DNA of 64,000 nucleotides from Nymphaea colorata (Eukaryota; Streptophyta; Magnoliopsida; Nymphaeales; Nymphaeaceae). Shown here piece by piece: positions 1 through 9,948 of this stretch. The DNA lies in assembly GCF_008831285.2 (NCBI RefSeq), contig NC_045139.1, positions 22,364,412-22,428,411 on the forward strand. The letters are read 5' to 3'. Every line of letters begins with the position of its first letter. The stretch's first letter is position 1. The translations under genes were made by a program, and so were the position numbers. Under the pieces are notes generated by a model, which was not told the origin of the DNA, ran no database searches, and saw nothing but the letters and a program-made list of their open reading frames with translations.

Positions 1-2075
1 TCATAACATGATAATGAACATAATTATAAATTGGAACTATTAAATTTATGAAGTTGATCAGGCAAAGTTAAGAAGTTAAATGGCATAAAGGAAAGCTTAC
101 AAGTAAATATGAACTCTTTTCACTGTTACAGAACATCTAAACCTCACCATCTCCTTACTGCTAAGTCTTTAATTCTGAATTTTAGAATTGAACTTCTAAA
201 AAAAAAGAAAAATCTAAAATTATTGATCTAATTGAAAAAAAGGGGAACATAAATCCCTGATAATAGGAGCTTTTATGTAACTAGTTCTTGACATAATACA
301 TGTCTGTATGCAATGCAGAGTTGAAAACCAAATTGATATACAAATATTACAATAGTATATGAATTGTAACTATAATTATAAATGTGCTTGCACACAAACA
401 CATGTATATGTTATTTTAATGGCTCCTGAATGTATAAACAGTATCAATGGTGGGTAGTTTACTTTGAAGCTTCATTCCATCTCCCTTCCAATGGCGGTCA
501 GTGTAAGACAATGGTCTCTAGCATTATGAACTATTTTAGAATATGGATCTGGAATAATTTCTTCTTCTACTATCTGTTTTTTGCTGCTTTCCATTATCCA
601 TGTGGCACTTATTCTTCCCAATGCCAGAATTAATTATATATTGTTAGAAACTAGAAAGCTTGTAAATACTGAGTTTATAAGTCTGTGAATACTTATTCCA
701 GAAAGTGTTTTCTCTTAATGGAGATAATGCTTTAATGGAGTTCCTTTGGTTGATGAGTTGGATTTGTGCTCATTTGTCAAGCAAAACTTGGTGACAAGTG
801 TTGTTTTCACCTTAAGATAGTGATTGACTGCTGTTGTTTGGTTACAGTATGGATGTATACAGTTTATGAGATTCCATGAACAGCTTTAGGGGAGCTAGGA
901 GCTTAGTATTGTTGATTGTTCAGAACTTTTCTGTTGATTCACGTGTTCGTATTGATTTTGCCATATAATCTAGTTCTTATTTATGTCATGCCTTCGTATC
1001 ATGAAGAGGGAGGGTTCTTGTTTTTGCATGTCTTGTGGATTACTGTGGCTTGATGTTTTCCAGAAGTTTCTTGTAGTTGTAGATGTAGGTCACACCATAG
1101 GAGGCATCTAATGGTACACCATGGAAGTAAATTTGGAACTGATTATAATTTCCTACTGCTGGTTTGGGTTGCAGTTTTATAGGATATCAAATGTGTATGT
1201 GGTCCTTTGGTTGTGCTTGTTTGATAGTGAATGAGATATATAATCATTTTCTTATGAAGGAAGATAATTGGATTGTCACTTTTTCGTGGTTGGATTGTTT
1301 TGTCATTCTATTACCTTGTCATTTCCACATTTACAGTAAGCCTTAGGCCTTGGAGAAAAGTTCAACTATGAGGAGGATTTGGTGGATGGATTGCACACAC
1401 ATATTAACACTGAATGGTGGTGTGCCATCTAAAAATTTGGTGAGAAAGAGTTGTTTGTTTATAACTATTAACTAGCAAGATGCAGTCATACCTTGGGTGA
1501 GTGGTATTTGACAAAGGCCAAGAGAGGAATATGTTCTTATGCTCAAAGTTGTTACTGTGATGGTCAAATCTTCCTGGTAATTTCAGAACTTCTGAACCGT
1601 TTCTCATAAAGTGTATTTAATAAAAATGGTAAACAACCTTCAACGTATCCTATCATAGGAGGGGGAGGTGACCTAGAGAGGGAAAACATTTTTGCAGCAT
1701 TGTGGCTTCTTTTGTTGTTGCAGATTGCACATATTATTAGTTAGTTAGAGGTTTCTTGGATTTAGCAAAAGATGTGATGGGTGAAGGAGATGCGAGATGC
1801 AAATGTATTGTTGCCCTTGTGATGAACGCAAAGTTGGTGTTGGGAAATGAAAATAATGGTTGTTGCAGGAGCATAAGACCATCCAAAGTGTTATATGCTG
1901 AAGGCTGAAACTGTTACTTTGTTTCCAATGTGTCACCATTTCAGTATGAATAATTCATCCATTGCTGCTCAAGGGAAAACTTTCTAGCTTTAATCTGTTT
2001 TCTGGAAGGTAAGGAAAGATGGTGACAGCTTTTGATATTGGCAAGAGTTAACCTACAATCCTCCTATTGTTTCTG
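1..2075. other. Unassigned AT-rich stretch
   Basis: No open frame here shows a recognisable domain. The short frames at 430-633 and 1164-1346 (+) have biased, low-information composition. Several intron-like signals occur by eye, such as a pyrimidine tract ending in TTGCAG near 1722 and a GAAG/GTAAGG donor-like site near 2008-2015. The region could therefore be untranslated or intronic sequence of the gene suggested by the exon-like segment just downstream. That is inference only. Confidence 0.4.
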
Positions 2076-2189
2076 ATGGGCTATCTTGATCGGAGAGGCA
2101 AATTGTTCAAACTCAAACCTAATAAATCAGCGGTTGTTTCCAGTTCAGGCTTTGTACGGCCAGAATTTGCAAAATCTGCTACTGAAAAG
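2076..2189 (+). CDS. Candidate coding exon of an unrecognised host gene
   Basis: An ATG at 2076 opens 38 codons without a stop and stops exactly at an AAG/GTATGC donor-like junction (GT at 2190), in phase 0. The peptide starts MGYLDRRGKLFKLKPNKS and ends EFAKSATEK; it is basic, of mixed composition and not repeat-like. A possible partner exon in the same phase lies at 3913-3969 after a TTGTGCAG acceptor and closes with TAA. I do not recognise the family. The pair could be the 3' end of a gene whose earlier exons lie to the left, or chance. A transcript or a homologue would decide. Confidence 0.25.
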
Positions 2190-4005
2190 GTATGCCTGTG
2201 TGAGATCTTTCTAGTTTGTTACTGATGTTATTTATGTTTTGCTTCGTTGTCAATTATTTTGCCATGTTATGAGCCTATTTGAGCTGCTATCTTGTTGGAT
2301 GTCAGTATGTTGCACATATTATTCTAAGGAAAAAGTTTATTAGCTACTTATCCTTGTGTTTTAGCCGCTCAAGTGTAGGTGCTAGAGCAAGGGGTTGTTG
2401 CTCATATTGTTCCCAAGGCAAAAGTCTAGTAGATACTGATACATTGTGTTTTTTAGCCTTTAATGTAGTTGCCAGAGAACGGGTCCAGTGGCAACAGCTT
2501 CTACAGAAGGCTTGGACCTTAACTGTGGAAATTTTCGTAAAGAACAATTTGAGAAAATTTGAGAAAATGCATCTACGGTTTATAAGCTAAATGTAAAGCG
2601 AGTGACTTGGGTGAAACATAGCAAGTTGTGTTGACTTGGGGTGAACCATAGCAAGTTGGATCTGCATAAGGAGAAATAGGCTTGACCTAGCTTCCCAGCA
2701 AAATGGAGAACCGAAATTTCTTGCATGAATAGTTTGTACTCCTTTGCTTCAGTCGGTATGTCCAGTTTTCATCGGATGCAGCTTAACAAGATTCTGGATG
2801 AAAACCCTCCGGTGTTGACAACTGTGGGGCAAATTTAGGAAAAAAGATGATGGCAGCAGATTATTCCTAAGGCCAACAACTATGATTAATTTGAACAGTA
2901 TAAAAGTGCATAGAGATAAATTTATCCATTTCATAGAGAAGAAATTGGTACAATGTGAGGACTAATATGGAGAAACATGCTATGCCAACAGGATCGGTAA
3001 GTATGCTCGGAACTAATTGATCAGCATCTGTGTGGGTGATTTAACCAACAAATTGTTTCCTTATTTTATTATCAATAAAATTCTGATTTATTAATTATTA
3101 TTATTATTATTATTCTTTTTGGTGGATCACTTTTATCTCATAGTTTGCTGGAGGGATTTAAGAAACCAAAATCCTCGATCACCGATGGAGGTTTTTTAAT
3201 AACCGTAGAGTTAGCGTAGTACACTTCAGAACGTAAAGTTGCATACTTTATATGATGCTTTTGATTATCTTTGTTCGCTATGTGGAAGGTTTCACCTACA
3301 TAATCAATTTGATGAGCTCGAAGTTGGGGAATTAATGGTTTATTTATTCTGGTAAGACCTTTCCTATATTACCAGTTCGACATGAAAGCACATAATGAAC
3401 TGACGAACAAAATATTTTCTGTGGTTTGTTCGCATTATGCTACTTGATGAAGCAATATATTGTGGGAGACCCTGTTATGTCATATTTTAATCTCTTGAAT
3501 GATAAATATGTGAGTGACTAAAGATGTTAACCCTAATAATCGCTTTGCATCATGCTGGTGTCGAACTGGAGGATAGTGGGTAGAAGCTATTTGTCAAAAC
3601 TGGTTACAATTTTTCAGTCTGTAGGGAGGAGGCTGTGACGAATTTGGATGTTGAAGTTGTTCGTTGGATTAAATATTTTGACGAAATACTGAATTGATGT
3701 GGTTGGGCAGAATTAGAAACGTTTGGGATCTACTATATCATAGGTCTTGATTAGACGCGTCGCTATTAAGAATCGATGTTGTAAATGTCGGTTTTCGTCT
3801 CCCATCAAAGAAGTTGATGTGCATCCCAATATGCATACTTCCCCCCCCCCCCAAAAAAAAGTTGTAAAGTGACAATAATCTTATTTTGCATCTTGTTAAT
3901 ATGCTTGTGCAGGGCCGATTTCTTAAGGAGTCAATATTAGCTGCAGAACGGATGTTGACAAGGGTGTAATAACAAGACAGGAGTTGCATGCTTTGAAACT
4001 TCACC
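2190..4005. other. Unassigned stretch with possible terminal exon and simple repeats
   Basis: It contains a TTA microsatellite (about 3093-3113), a C-run followed by an A-run (3841-3860), and a short imperfect duplication around 2600-2660 (two copies of a segment ending CATAGCAAGTTG). At 3911-3912 an AG acceptor follows a T-rich tract; the next 18 codons (3913-3966) are open and end in TAA at 3967-3969, in phase with the exon candidate at 2076-2189. The gypsy LTR begins only 36 bp further on. Nothing else is recognisable. Confidence 0.35.
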
Positions 4006-4403
4006 TGTGTTATTTCGTTCGGCCAGTAAGCCGTAAGCTTTCGCCTGTTCAAGTGGGCGTAGATCACTTGAATGTTTTTTTAAAAACTCAAGACACAAAG
4101 TACACAAAAAGTGGAAAGAAAGCTCGTAATATATTCACTTAAACAATTGAGTACTTCACGAGGAAAAACAAGTAAGTTTTTACATTTTACTTACAAAGGA
4201 TGATCGAAGCCATTTACAAAATTTTCATGCCAGTCATCCAAAACAAGGAATCTCAATCATCCAAAACAAGGAATCCCAATCTTACACGTGGGGTCGGTTT
4301 GGGAGGGTGCTCCGATACAGGTGAACATTCGAGCTTACACTAAAACTTAACATAAACAAAACAAAAGCAAATGATGACCGTACAAACACGACACAAGGGA
4401 ACA
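4006..4403 (-). repeat. 3' LTR of the gypsy element
   Basis: It aligns by eye with 8794-9187 over almost its full length, sharing CCAGTAAGCC, the segment around AAACTCAAGACACAAAGTAC, and GGAACA at the outer end. Relative to the 5' LTR it lacks about 29 bases near its start. It has gained a roughly 21-bp tandem duplication (the ATCCAAAACAAGGAATC unit twice, about 4237-4277). The many substitutions between the two LTRs indicate an old insertion. Confidence 0.82.
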
Positions 4404-4527
4404 TACTCCTTCCTTCAAATCAAGCGCCGTCTTCGACACTAGCAGCTTCATGGTAGATCCTGACTTCTTCTGGATGGTTTTGTTTCAAACCAAAGACATA
4501 CTCCAATGTTGGTTGGTCTTCATCTAC

Positions 4528-5900
4528 CTACTTGACTAAGTATCGCTTCGGTTCATCAAGGTTGTTGACTTTGTGTCGAAAGATCTGGTCTAACAATCGG
4601 TCGGTGACCCTTCGGGTCGAAGGAGCTCGTTGCAAGATCGGCTCTCGTCGCGGCTGGTTTTTGTTCGGATCTTCATCATCAGCATAGAAGGGCTTAAGGT
4701 TGTAGACGAGAAACACATAATGTACATTGAAGTCTAACGTATATGCTAGCTTTCCAATCCTCTTGACCACAGTAAACGACCCTTCATACTTTCGGATCAG
4801 TGCTCGGTGTCGTTCACGGAAGATACCTGAGCGGTCTGGGTATAGTTTGACAAGAACTTGGTCTCGCACTCGAAATTCAGCAGGTCTCCGATTCTTGTCA
4901 ACCCATTTCTTCATCTTTTTGACGGCCTTGTGCAAGAACGCCTTAGCTACTTCCGTCTGTTCTTGCCAGTCATAGGCGAAGCTAGGTCTTCCCTTCTCTT
5001 AGGCAGCAAGAGTGTGAGGCATCAACGGTTGCTGTCCGGTGGCTACTTCGAAGGGACTGTGGTCAGAAGACTCGCTCTTCTGTAGGTTGTAACAGAATTG
5101 GACAACATCAAGCAGCTTTACCCAGTTTTTCTGGTTGGCACTGACAAAGTGCCGCAGGTACTGTTCCAACAAGGCATTGATGCGTTTGGTTTAGCCATCA
5201 GTTTGCAGGTGGAAGCTTGTGGAAAACAACAAGTCTGAGTCAAACAACTGAAATACTTCACGCCAAAACTTGCCCATGAAGCGAACATTCACGATCGCTC
5301 ACAATACTCTTCGGCACACTCCAGTACTTCACGATGTTTTTCACAAACATCTCTGCTGTCTTCTCCGCTGGCTTTCCTTCGTAGTTGGGATGAACGTGGC
5401 ATACTTAAAAAACCTATCTACAACAACGAAGATAAAGCTGTGGCCATCAACTCTGGGTAGACTCACAATTAAGTCCATGGAGATGCTCTCCCACGAACGC
5501 TCCAGAATAGACAGAGGCTCGAGCAGGCCGGTAGGCTTCTAGTTACCCCCCTTGTCCTATTGGCAGATGAGGCAGGTCTTCGCGTATCGTGGTACTCATT
5601 TGTTAGCTCCCGCCGAAGATTGCCCCATTTCGGCACGAAAACGCGTCCGTCCTTGGTGAGGAGCAATCCATCTTGTAGCCAGAATCTTCGAGTCTTTCTC
5701 GCTTCGGCTAAGGCAACCAAGTGTTGGGCCGATGAGTCCTGCCGCATTCCTTCATGAACCCGCTCGAGGAGCGCACCCTCCAATTGGGCTTCAGAGGTCC
5801 CCACTCGAGAGGCTGCAAGTTCTGCATTTGGACTCAATGCATCTGCTACCACGTTGGTCTTACCAACCTTGTATTCCAAAACGAAATCAAACTCCGCCAA
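4528..5900 (-). pseudogene. Gypsy integrase and C-terminal chromodomain-like relic
   Basis: The 5469-5900 frame starts with the end of RNase H (VVADALS) and runs into a degraded zinc-binding N-terminal region. Scattered minus-strand pieces at about 5000-5470 retain the integrase core C-terminal block (around NALLEQYLRHFVSANQ). The 4528-4935 frame (135 codons) holds the GPY/F-type module (KYEGSFTVVKRIGKLAYTLD) and then a degenerate chromodomain-like tail. That tail supports assignment to chromoviruses. Confidence 0.72.
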
Positions 5901-5929
5901 GAATTCCTACCAACGAGCCTGCTTCGGAG

Positions 5930-6187
5930 TTAACTTCTTCTAAGTCTTGAAGTAGCTGGTGACGACATTATATGTCTCGACGACAAACTCTGCCCCCAGT
6001 AGGTAATGCCTCCATATGCGCAAGCAATGATGGTCATCTTTCGTTCATGCACTGTGTACCGCTTCTCATGGTCCTTTAGCTTTCGGCTCTCATAGGCGAT
6101 CGGATGACTGTCCTGCATTAGTACTCTACCGATGGCAAAATCTGAGGCGTCCGTGTGTACTTCAAAGGGCTTTGAGTGATCTGGCAA
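5930..6187 (-). pseudogene. Gypsy RNase H relic
   Basis: The frame opens PDHSKPFEVHTDASDFAIGR, followed by HPIAYESRKL and a segment ending YTVHERKMTIIACA. This is the RT-associated RNase H of gypsy elements, with the first catalytic Asp (TDAS) and the Glu of HERK. It continues into 5469-5900 after a stop (NVVADALS block). A degenerate connection region at 6190-6520 links it to the RT. Confidence 0.8.
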
Positions 6188-6526
6188 CTTGAGAACAAGC
6201 TTTTGTACAAGGGCACGCTTCAGGCCTTCAAAGGCATCTTGGGCTGACTGAGTCCAAATCTAGAATCGATTCTTTTTGAGAAGGTCAGTGAGGGGCGCCG
6301 CTATCAATGAGTACCCCATGATGAACCGTCGATAATAATTGGCCAACCCAAGAAAGCACCGCAATTCAGACACATTTGAGGGCGGCTTTCAATCTTGGAC
6401 ACCTTTCACTTTCTTCGGGTCCATTCGTAGTTGGCCATCTCCTAAAATATGGATGAGGAAACTGATATCTCTTTAGCCAAAGAGACACTTCTCCTTCTTC
6501 ACATAGAGATCATTTTCTTTGAGTAC

Positions 6527-7072
6527 CTAGAACACCGTCCTCAAGTGACCGACATGCTCTTCTAGGTTGCTGCGAAAGACCACAATGTCATCAAGGTAAA
6601 CTACCACAAACTTGTCAAGGTAGAGGTAGAATATCTTGTTCATGAGAGTCGAGAAAGTCGCAGGGGCATTCGTCAACCCGAATGGCATGACTAGGAACTC
6701 ATACGCTTCATAGCGGGTGACGTAAGTTGTCTTTGGTTCATCACCTTCTACGATTCTGACTTGCCAGTAGTCGCATCGAAAGTCTAGCTTCGAAAAGATC
6801 CTCGTCTTGCCCAACTGGTCAAACAAGTCTGCAATCAAAAGCAATTGATACTTGTTCTTCACCGTCACTTTGTTCAAAGTGCGGTTATCCACACAGAGTC
6901 TCTTGGAGTCATCATGCTTCGTTTGGAACAACACAGGGGCTCCAAAGGGTGCCTTAGAGGGACGGATGATCCCTGACTCAATCATGTCGTCAAGCTGTTT
7001 CTGCAGCTCCTTCAGTTTGGCCGGATCTATTCTGTAGGGGATCATAGCTTGTGGCTTGGCTCTGGGAACCAA
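6527..7072 (-). pseudogene. Gypsy reverse transcriptase relic, 181 open codons
   Basis: This is the longest uninterrupted piece of the element. Read in order it shows the [21 protein letters not shown] block, [15 protein letters not shown] (catalytic Asp of motif A, normally L-D-L-R-S-G-Y-x-Q), [12 protein letters not shown] (motif B) and [10 protein letters not shown] (YxDD motif C). The active-site aspartates are all present, but the domain is cut off upstream and downstream by stops. It would act on the element's own RNA in cytoplasmic particles if intact. Confidence 0.85.
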
Positions 7073-7230
7073 GTCAATCTCATGATCAACTTCACGTCTG
7101 GGAGGTAGGCATTTGGGCAGCTCGACATCACTCCCTCGAACTGTTTCAGGAAAGGGACTAGCCCTAGGGGAATGACTCTCGGCTGAGGGCCATCTTCTTG
7201 TAGACGTACAGCCACGAGGAATGTTTGTTC

Positions 7231-7620
7231 CTATGACGAACGCCCTTCTTCACTTGCATTGTCAACAACGTCGACTGGGACTTGTTTCTGGTGGAGTGGC
7301 AATGCACTGTATGGAACTGATTCGCACGTCAATGTGTTGAATTTTGGCAACGTCATTTTCTGACATCTAAGGAACTCCATTCTAAGAATCACATTGAAAT
7401 CGTCCAGGGGTACCACGAAGAAGTTGGTGACTCCCGTCCAGCCTTCAATCTGAACCGTTACACCTTCACTTTTCCTAGGATGGGCCTGGCTTCAGAGTTC
7501 ACCGTTTTAAGGATCCTCTGCTGCGGCATAGGCCTCAATCCCACTCACTTCGCCTCCTCTCTTGAGACGAAGTTATCCGTTGCCCCGGAGTCTACCATTG
7601 CAACAGTAGACATTACATTT
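7231..7620 (-). pseudogene. Gypsy aspartic protease relic
   Basis: The minus strand encodes VAMVDSGATDNFV around 7566-7604, with the catalytic DSGAT triad of retropepsins. Further on, DDFNVILRMEFL (7231-7416 frame) matches the conserved C-terminal block usually ending in G-M-D/E-W/F-L, here with R in place of the expected G. The frame is interrupted between the two blocks. Confidence 0.7.
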
Positions 7621-7921
7621 CAGAGTGACATCTAGGTACATCAACTCCTTGTTCACCATACTGCTAGACACTACGCGACTTTGGACAACATTGATCGTCT
7701 GGGCAGCACCCATCCGTGTTTGCCCTTCTTCGGCCTCGCCTTCGGTGGCCCTCACGGCATTGGCCTACCCGGTAGGTCCCACACGTTTCGGGCAGACGCG
7801 CATGATGCTTTCTTCTGCAGACCCAACAAGTCACTTCTCTTGGTGGCCCAGTGTAGTCCTTGCGAAAGAAGGGTTCTCTCTCGGTTGGCTTCTGGGACGA
7901 CGATTCATTTTTGGTGTCTCG

Positions 7922-8674
7922 TCACTTCTCTTGGTGGCCTAATGTAGTCCAAGATTGGAGCCCTATGATGAACCAGTGAAGTTTATCTTTTTCTAGCATC
8001 ATAGACACGTCTAACATGACCTTTTGGTAGACCCTGATATAATCTCTCAAGGCGTCTGTCTGCGTCAGGTTCGCAACCAACCGATAGGTATGTCTTTCAG
8101 CATTCACGGGCATGAAGTATCCCTTCAATTGCTTGCGAAAGTCATCGAAGGTACGAATCATGCAGTCTGCATTCTCAATGTCCAATATTTTTTGCCTCCA
8201 CTAAGCCACATCTCCCTCTAACATCGTTGCGGTTTTGATCTTTAAGTCCTCTTCTACTACGTTCTGTAAGTCCAGGTAGTAGTCAACTTGGAACAGAAAG
8301 TTGTTGATCGCCCTGACATCCAGGCTACAACTGTACTTCACCGAACGTTGAACGTCAACCCTACTAGTTCTTTCTTGACTACTACTGGCTGAATTAGTAC
8401 GTAGCAATTTCTGGTTTGAAGCCTGAAGTCCAGCAACATCATCTTGTAGGGTCTTCATCAAGTCAGAGAGTGATCGGTTCATGGCCACTGACTCGGCCAT
8501 CTGTTCCCGCTTCAACTTCATCTCCTTGAATCTGTCAAAGGTTTCGACAACGAAGCTGAGAACTTCCTCATGAGTGGCCACATCTGCGACCAACCGGTTC
8601 ACCGTCTCCTTCAGGTTTCCCTGGTCATGGGCCGGGTTCGTATCCTCTGGGCCGGTTCCTTGCTTTTGGCACAT
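7922..8674 (-). pseudogene. Gypsy gag relic
   Basis: Two minus-strand frames, 8201-8674 and 7922-8185, together give a gag-like protein. The first has a Glu/Lys-rich coiled-coil-like N-terminal part. The second carries the retrotransposon gag core (TFDDFRKQLKGYF, then a segment ending RDYIRVYQK). They are separated by a frame break near 8190-8200. A degenerate zinc knuckle (CWVCRRKHHARLPETC, about 7789-7836) follows downstream. It is the capsid-forming region of the element and is broken. Confidence 0.75.
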
Positions 8675-8779
8675 CGCAAATTGTATTGTGATGTCATGGC
8701 GTCCTCCTCAACAGCAGCAAGTCGGCGTGAAGTTCTACACCGACTCTCCAATTGCTTTCTCAGATTGAGTAGAAACTGG

Positions 8780-8791
8780 GCTTTGATACCA
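8780..8791 (-). other. Primer-binding site (initiator tRNA-Met type), gypsy element
   Basis: The minus strand reads TGGTATCAAAGC, matching the usual plant retrotransposon site complementary to the 3' end of initiator tRNA-Met with one difference (A for G). It lies two bases from the LTR edge, which fixes the element's orientation. Confidence 0.8.
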
Positions 8792-8793
8792 GC

Positions 8794-9187
8794 TGTCATG
8801 GGCCGACTCATTCGGACCGTGCGACATGGTAAACTCTAGCCAGTAAGCCGCAAGCCTTCGCTTTGTTCAAGTGAGCGCAGATCACTTGAACGCTTTTTTG
8901 AAAACTCAAGACACAAAGTACACAAAGAGTGGAAATAAAACTTGCAATATATTCACTTAAATAGTTGAGTATCTTACGAGGACAAGTAAGTAAACTTTTA
9001 TACTTTACTTACAAAGAATGACTGAAGTCACTTACAAAACTTTCATACCGACCATCTAAAACAAAGAATCTCAATCTTACACTTGAAACTGGTTTTGGGA
9101 AGGTGTTCCGATACAGGTAAACATTCGAGTTTACATCGAGACTCAACATAAATAAATCAAATACAGCAAAAGCACAACAAAGGAACA
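8794..9187 (-). repeat. 5' LTR of the gypsy element
   Basis: It starts TGTCATGG on the plus strand, directly next to the primer-binding site, and ends GGAACA. It is the homologue of 4006-4403. The TG...CA ends fit an LTR. Confidence 0.82.
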
Positions 9188-9948
9188 TACGCAATGGCTT
9201 CAATTTGTCCACGTATCACTATGCCCTTTTTTTACCTAGCTAAAAGCCTGGAAGAACAGAGTCTCTTTTTCCTCTATTTATTTTTTGAACAGTGAACAGA
9301 AACTGCGAGAATCACTGATAGAGATAGTGGACAAAAAATCTAGAGGGAATCCACCGTTCTCTTTGAGTCGTGTACTCCAGGTCTGGCTCCAAAAGCAGCT
9401 GATTTGAAGATTTCGACTGTTGACAAGAAACGGGATTTATTTCTTTGCTTTTCATATGAAACTGCTCTCTGTAAGATGGCCTTCCTTTGTATTCTTGTTC
9501 CCTTTCCCACCCAACTGCACCTTCCTTCAAAAAGTCTTCCTTTCTGTCCTAATGCCAATAGTTGGAGGTTACGAGTCCTTGTCAGAAATTCAAGGTTAGT
9601 AAATGAGAGCAAACAGTATGCAATGACCAGACAGTTTGTAGCGTCATGGTCATAATTCCCCAACAAGCAACAGATAACAAGGAAATCTTTTCAGCTTAAT
9701 TTTTTTATAAATGTTCTCTTGGAAACTTTTCCAATCGCTGGATATCACTGTTAATTCATGAAAAGTTCAACAAACGGAGTAAAGAATGATCGTATAAAAA
9801 AATAGGAACATGAATACAAAGAAAGGCCATGGGAGTCCATCCCAAGCAGGAAAAGTTCAATCATCGCGAGTGTTTGCCATATGAACTGCAGGCGTCACAC
9901 GTTTGCTTGTCCAACTGTGGCATTAGGTTGAAGTGGGAACGTCAGATC
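9188..9948. other. Spacer between gypsy element and PPR gene
   Basis: This is the likely 3' flank and UTR of the minus-strand PPR gene. The overlapping small frames at 9312-9666 encode nothing recognisable. I see no repeat boundary or RNA gene. Confidence 0.4.

Larger units (their letters stand above)
4006..9187 (-). mobile_element. Degenerate Ty3/gypsy chromovirus-type LTR retrotransposon
   Basis: The element reads right to left. LTRs lie at 8794-9187 (5') and 4006-4403 (3'). A tRNA-iMet-like primer-binding site (TGGTATCAAAGC on the minus strand) is at 8780-8791, two bases inside the 5' LTR. A purine tract (GAAGGAAGGAG on the minus strand) abuts the 3' LTR at about 4406-4416. Between them, in order, are gag, zinc knuckle, protease (DSGAT), RT (YLDD), RNase H and integrase with a C-terminal chromodomain-like tail. 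This is the gypsy order PR-RT-RH-INT. Many stops and frameshifts break the reading frame, so it is not autonomous. I see no convincing 5-bp target duplication. Confidence 0.88.
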
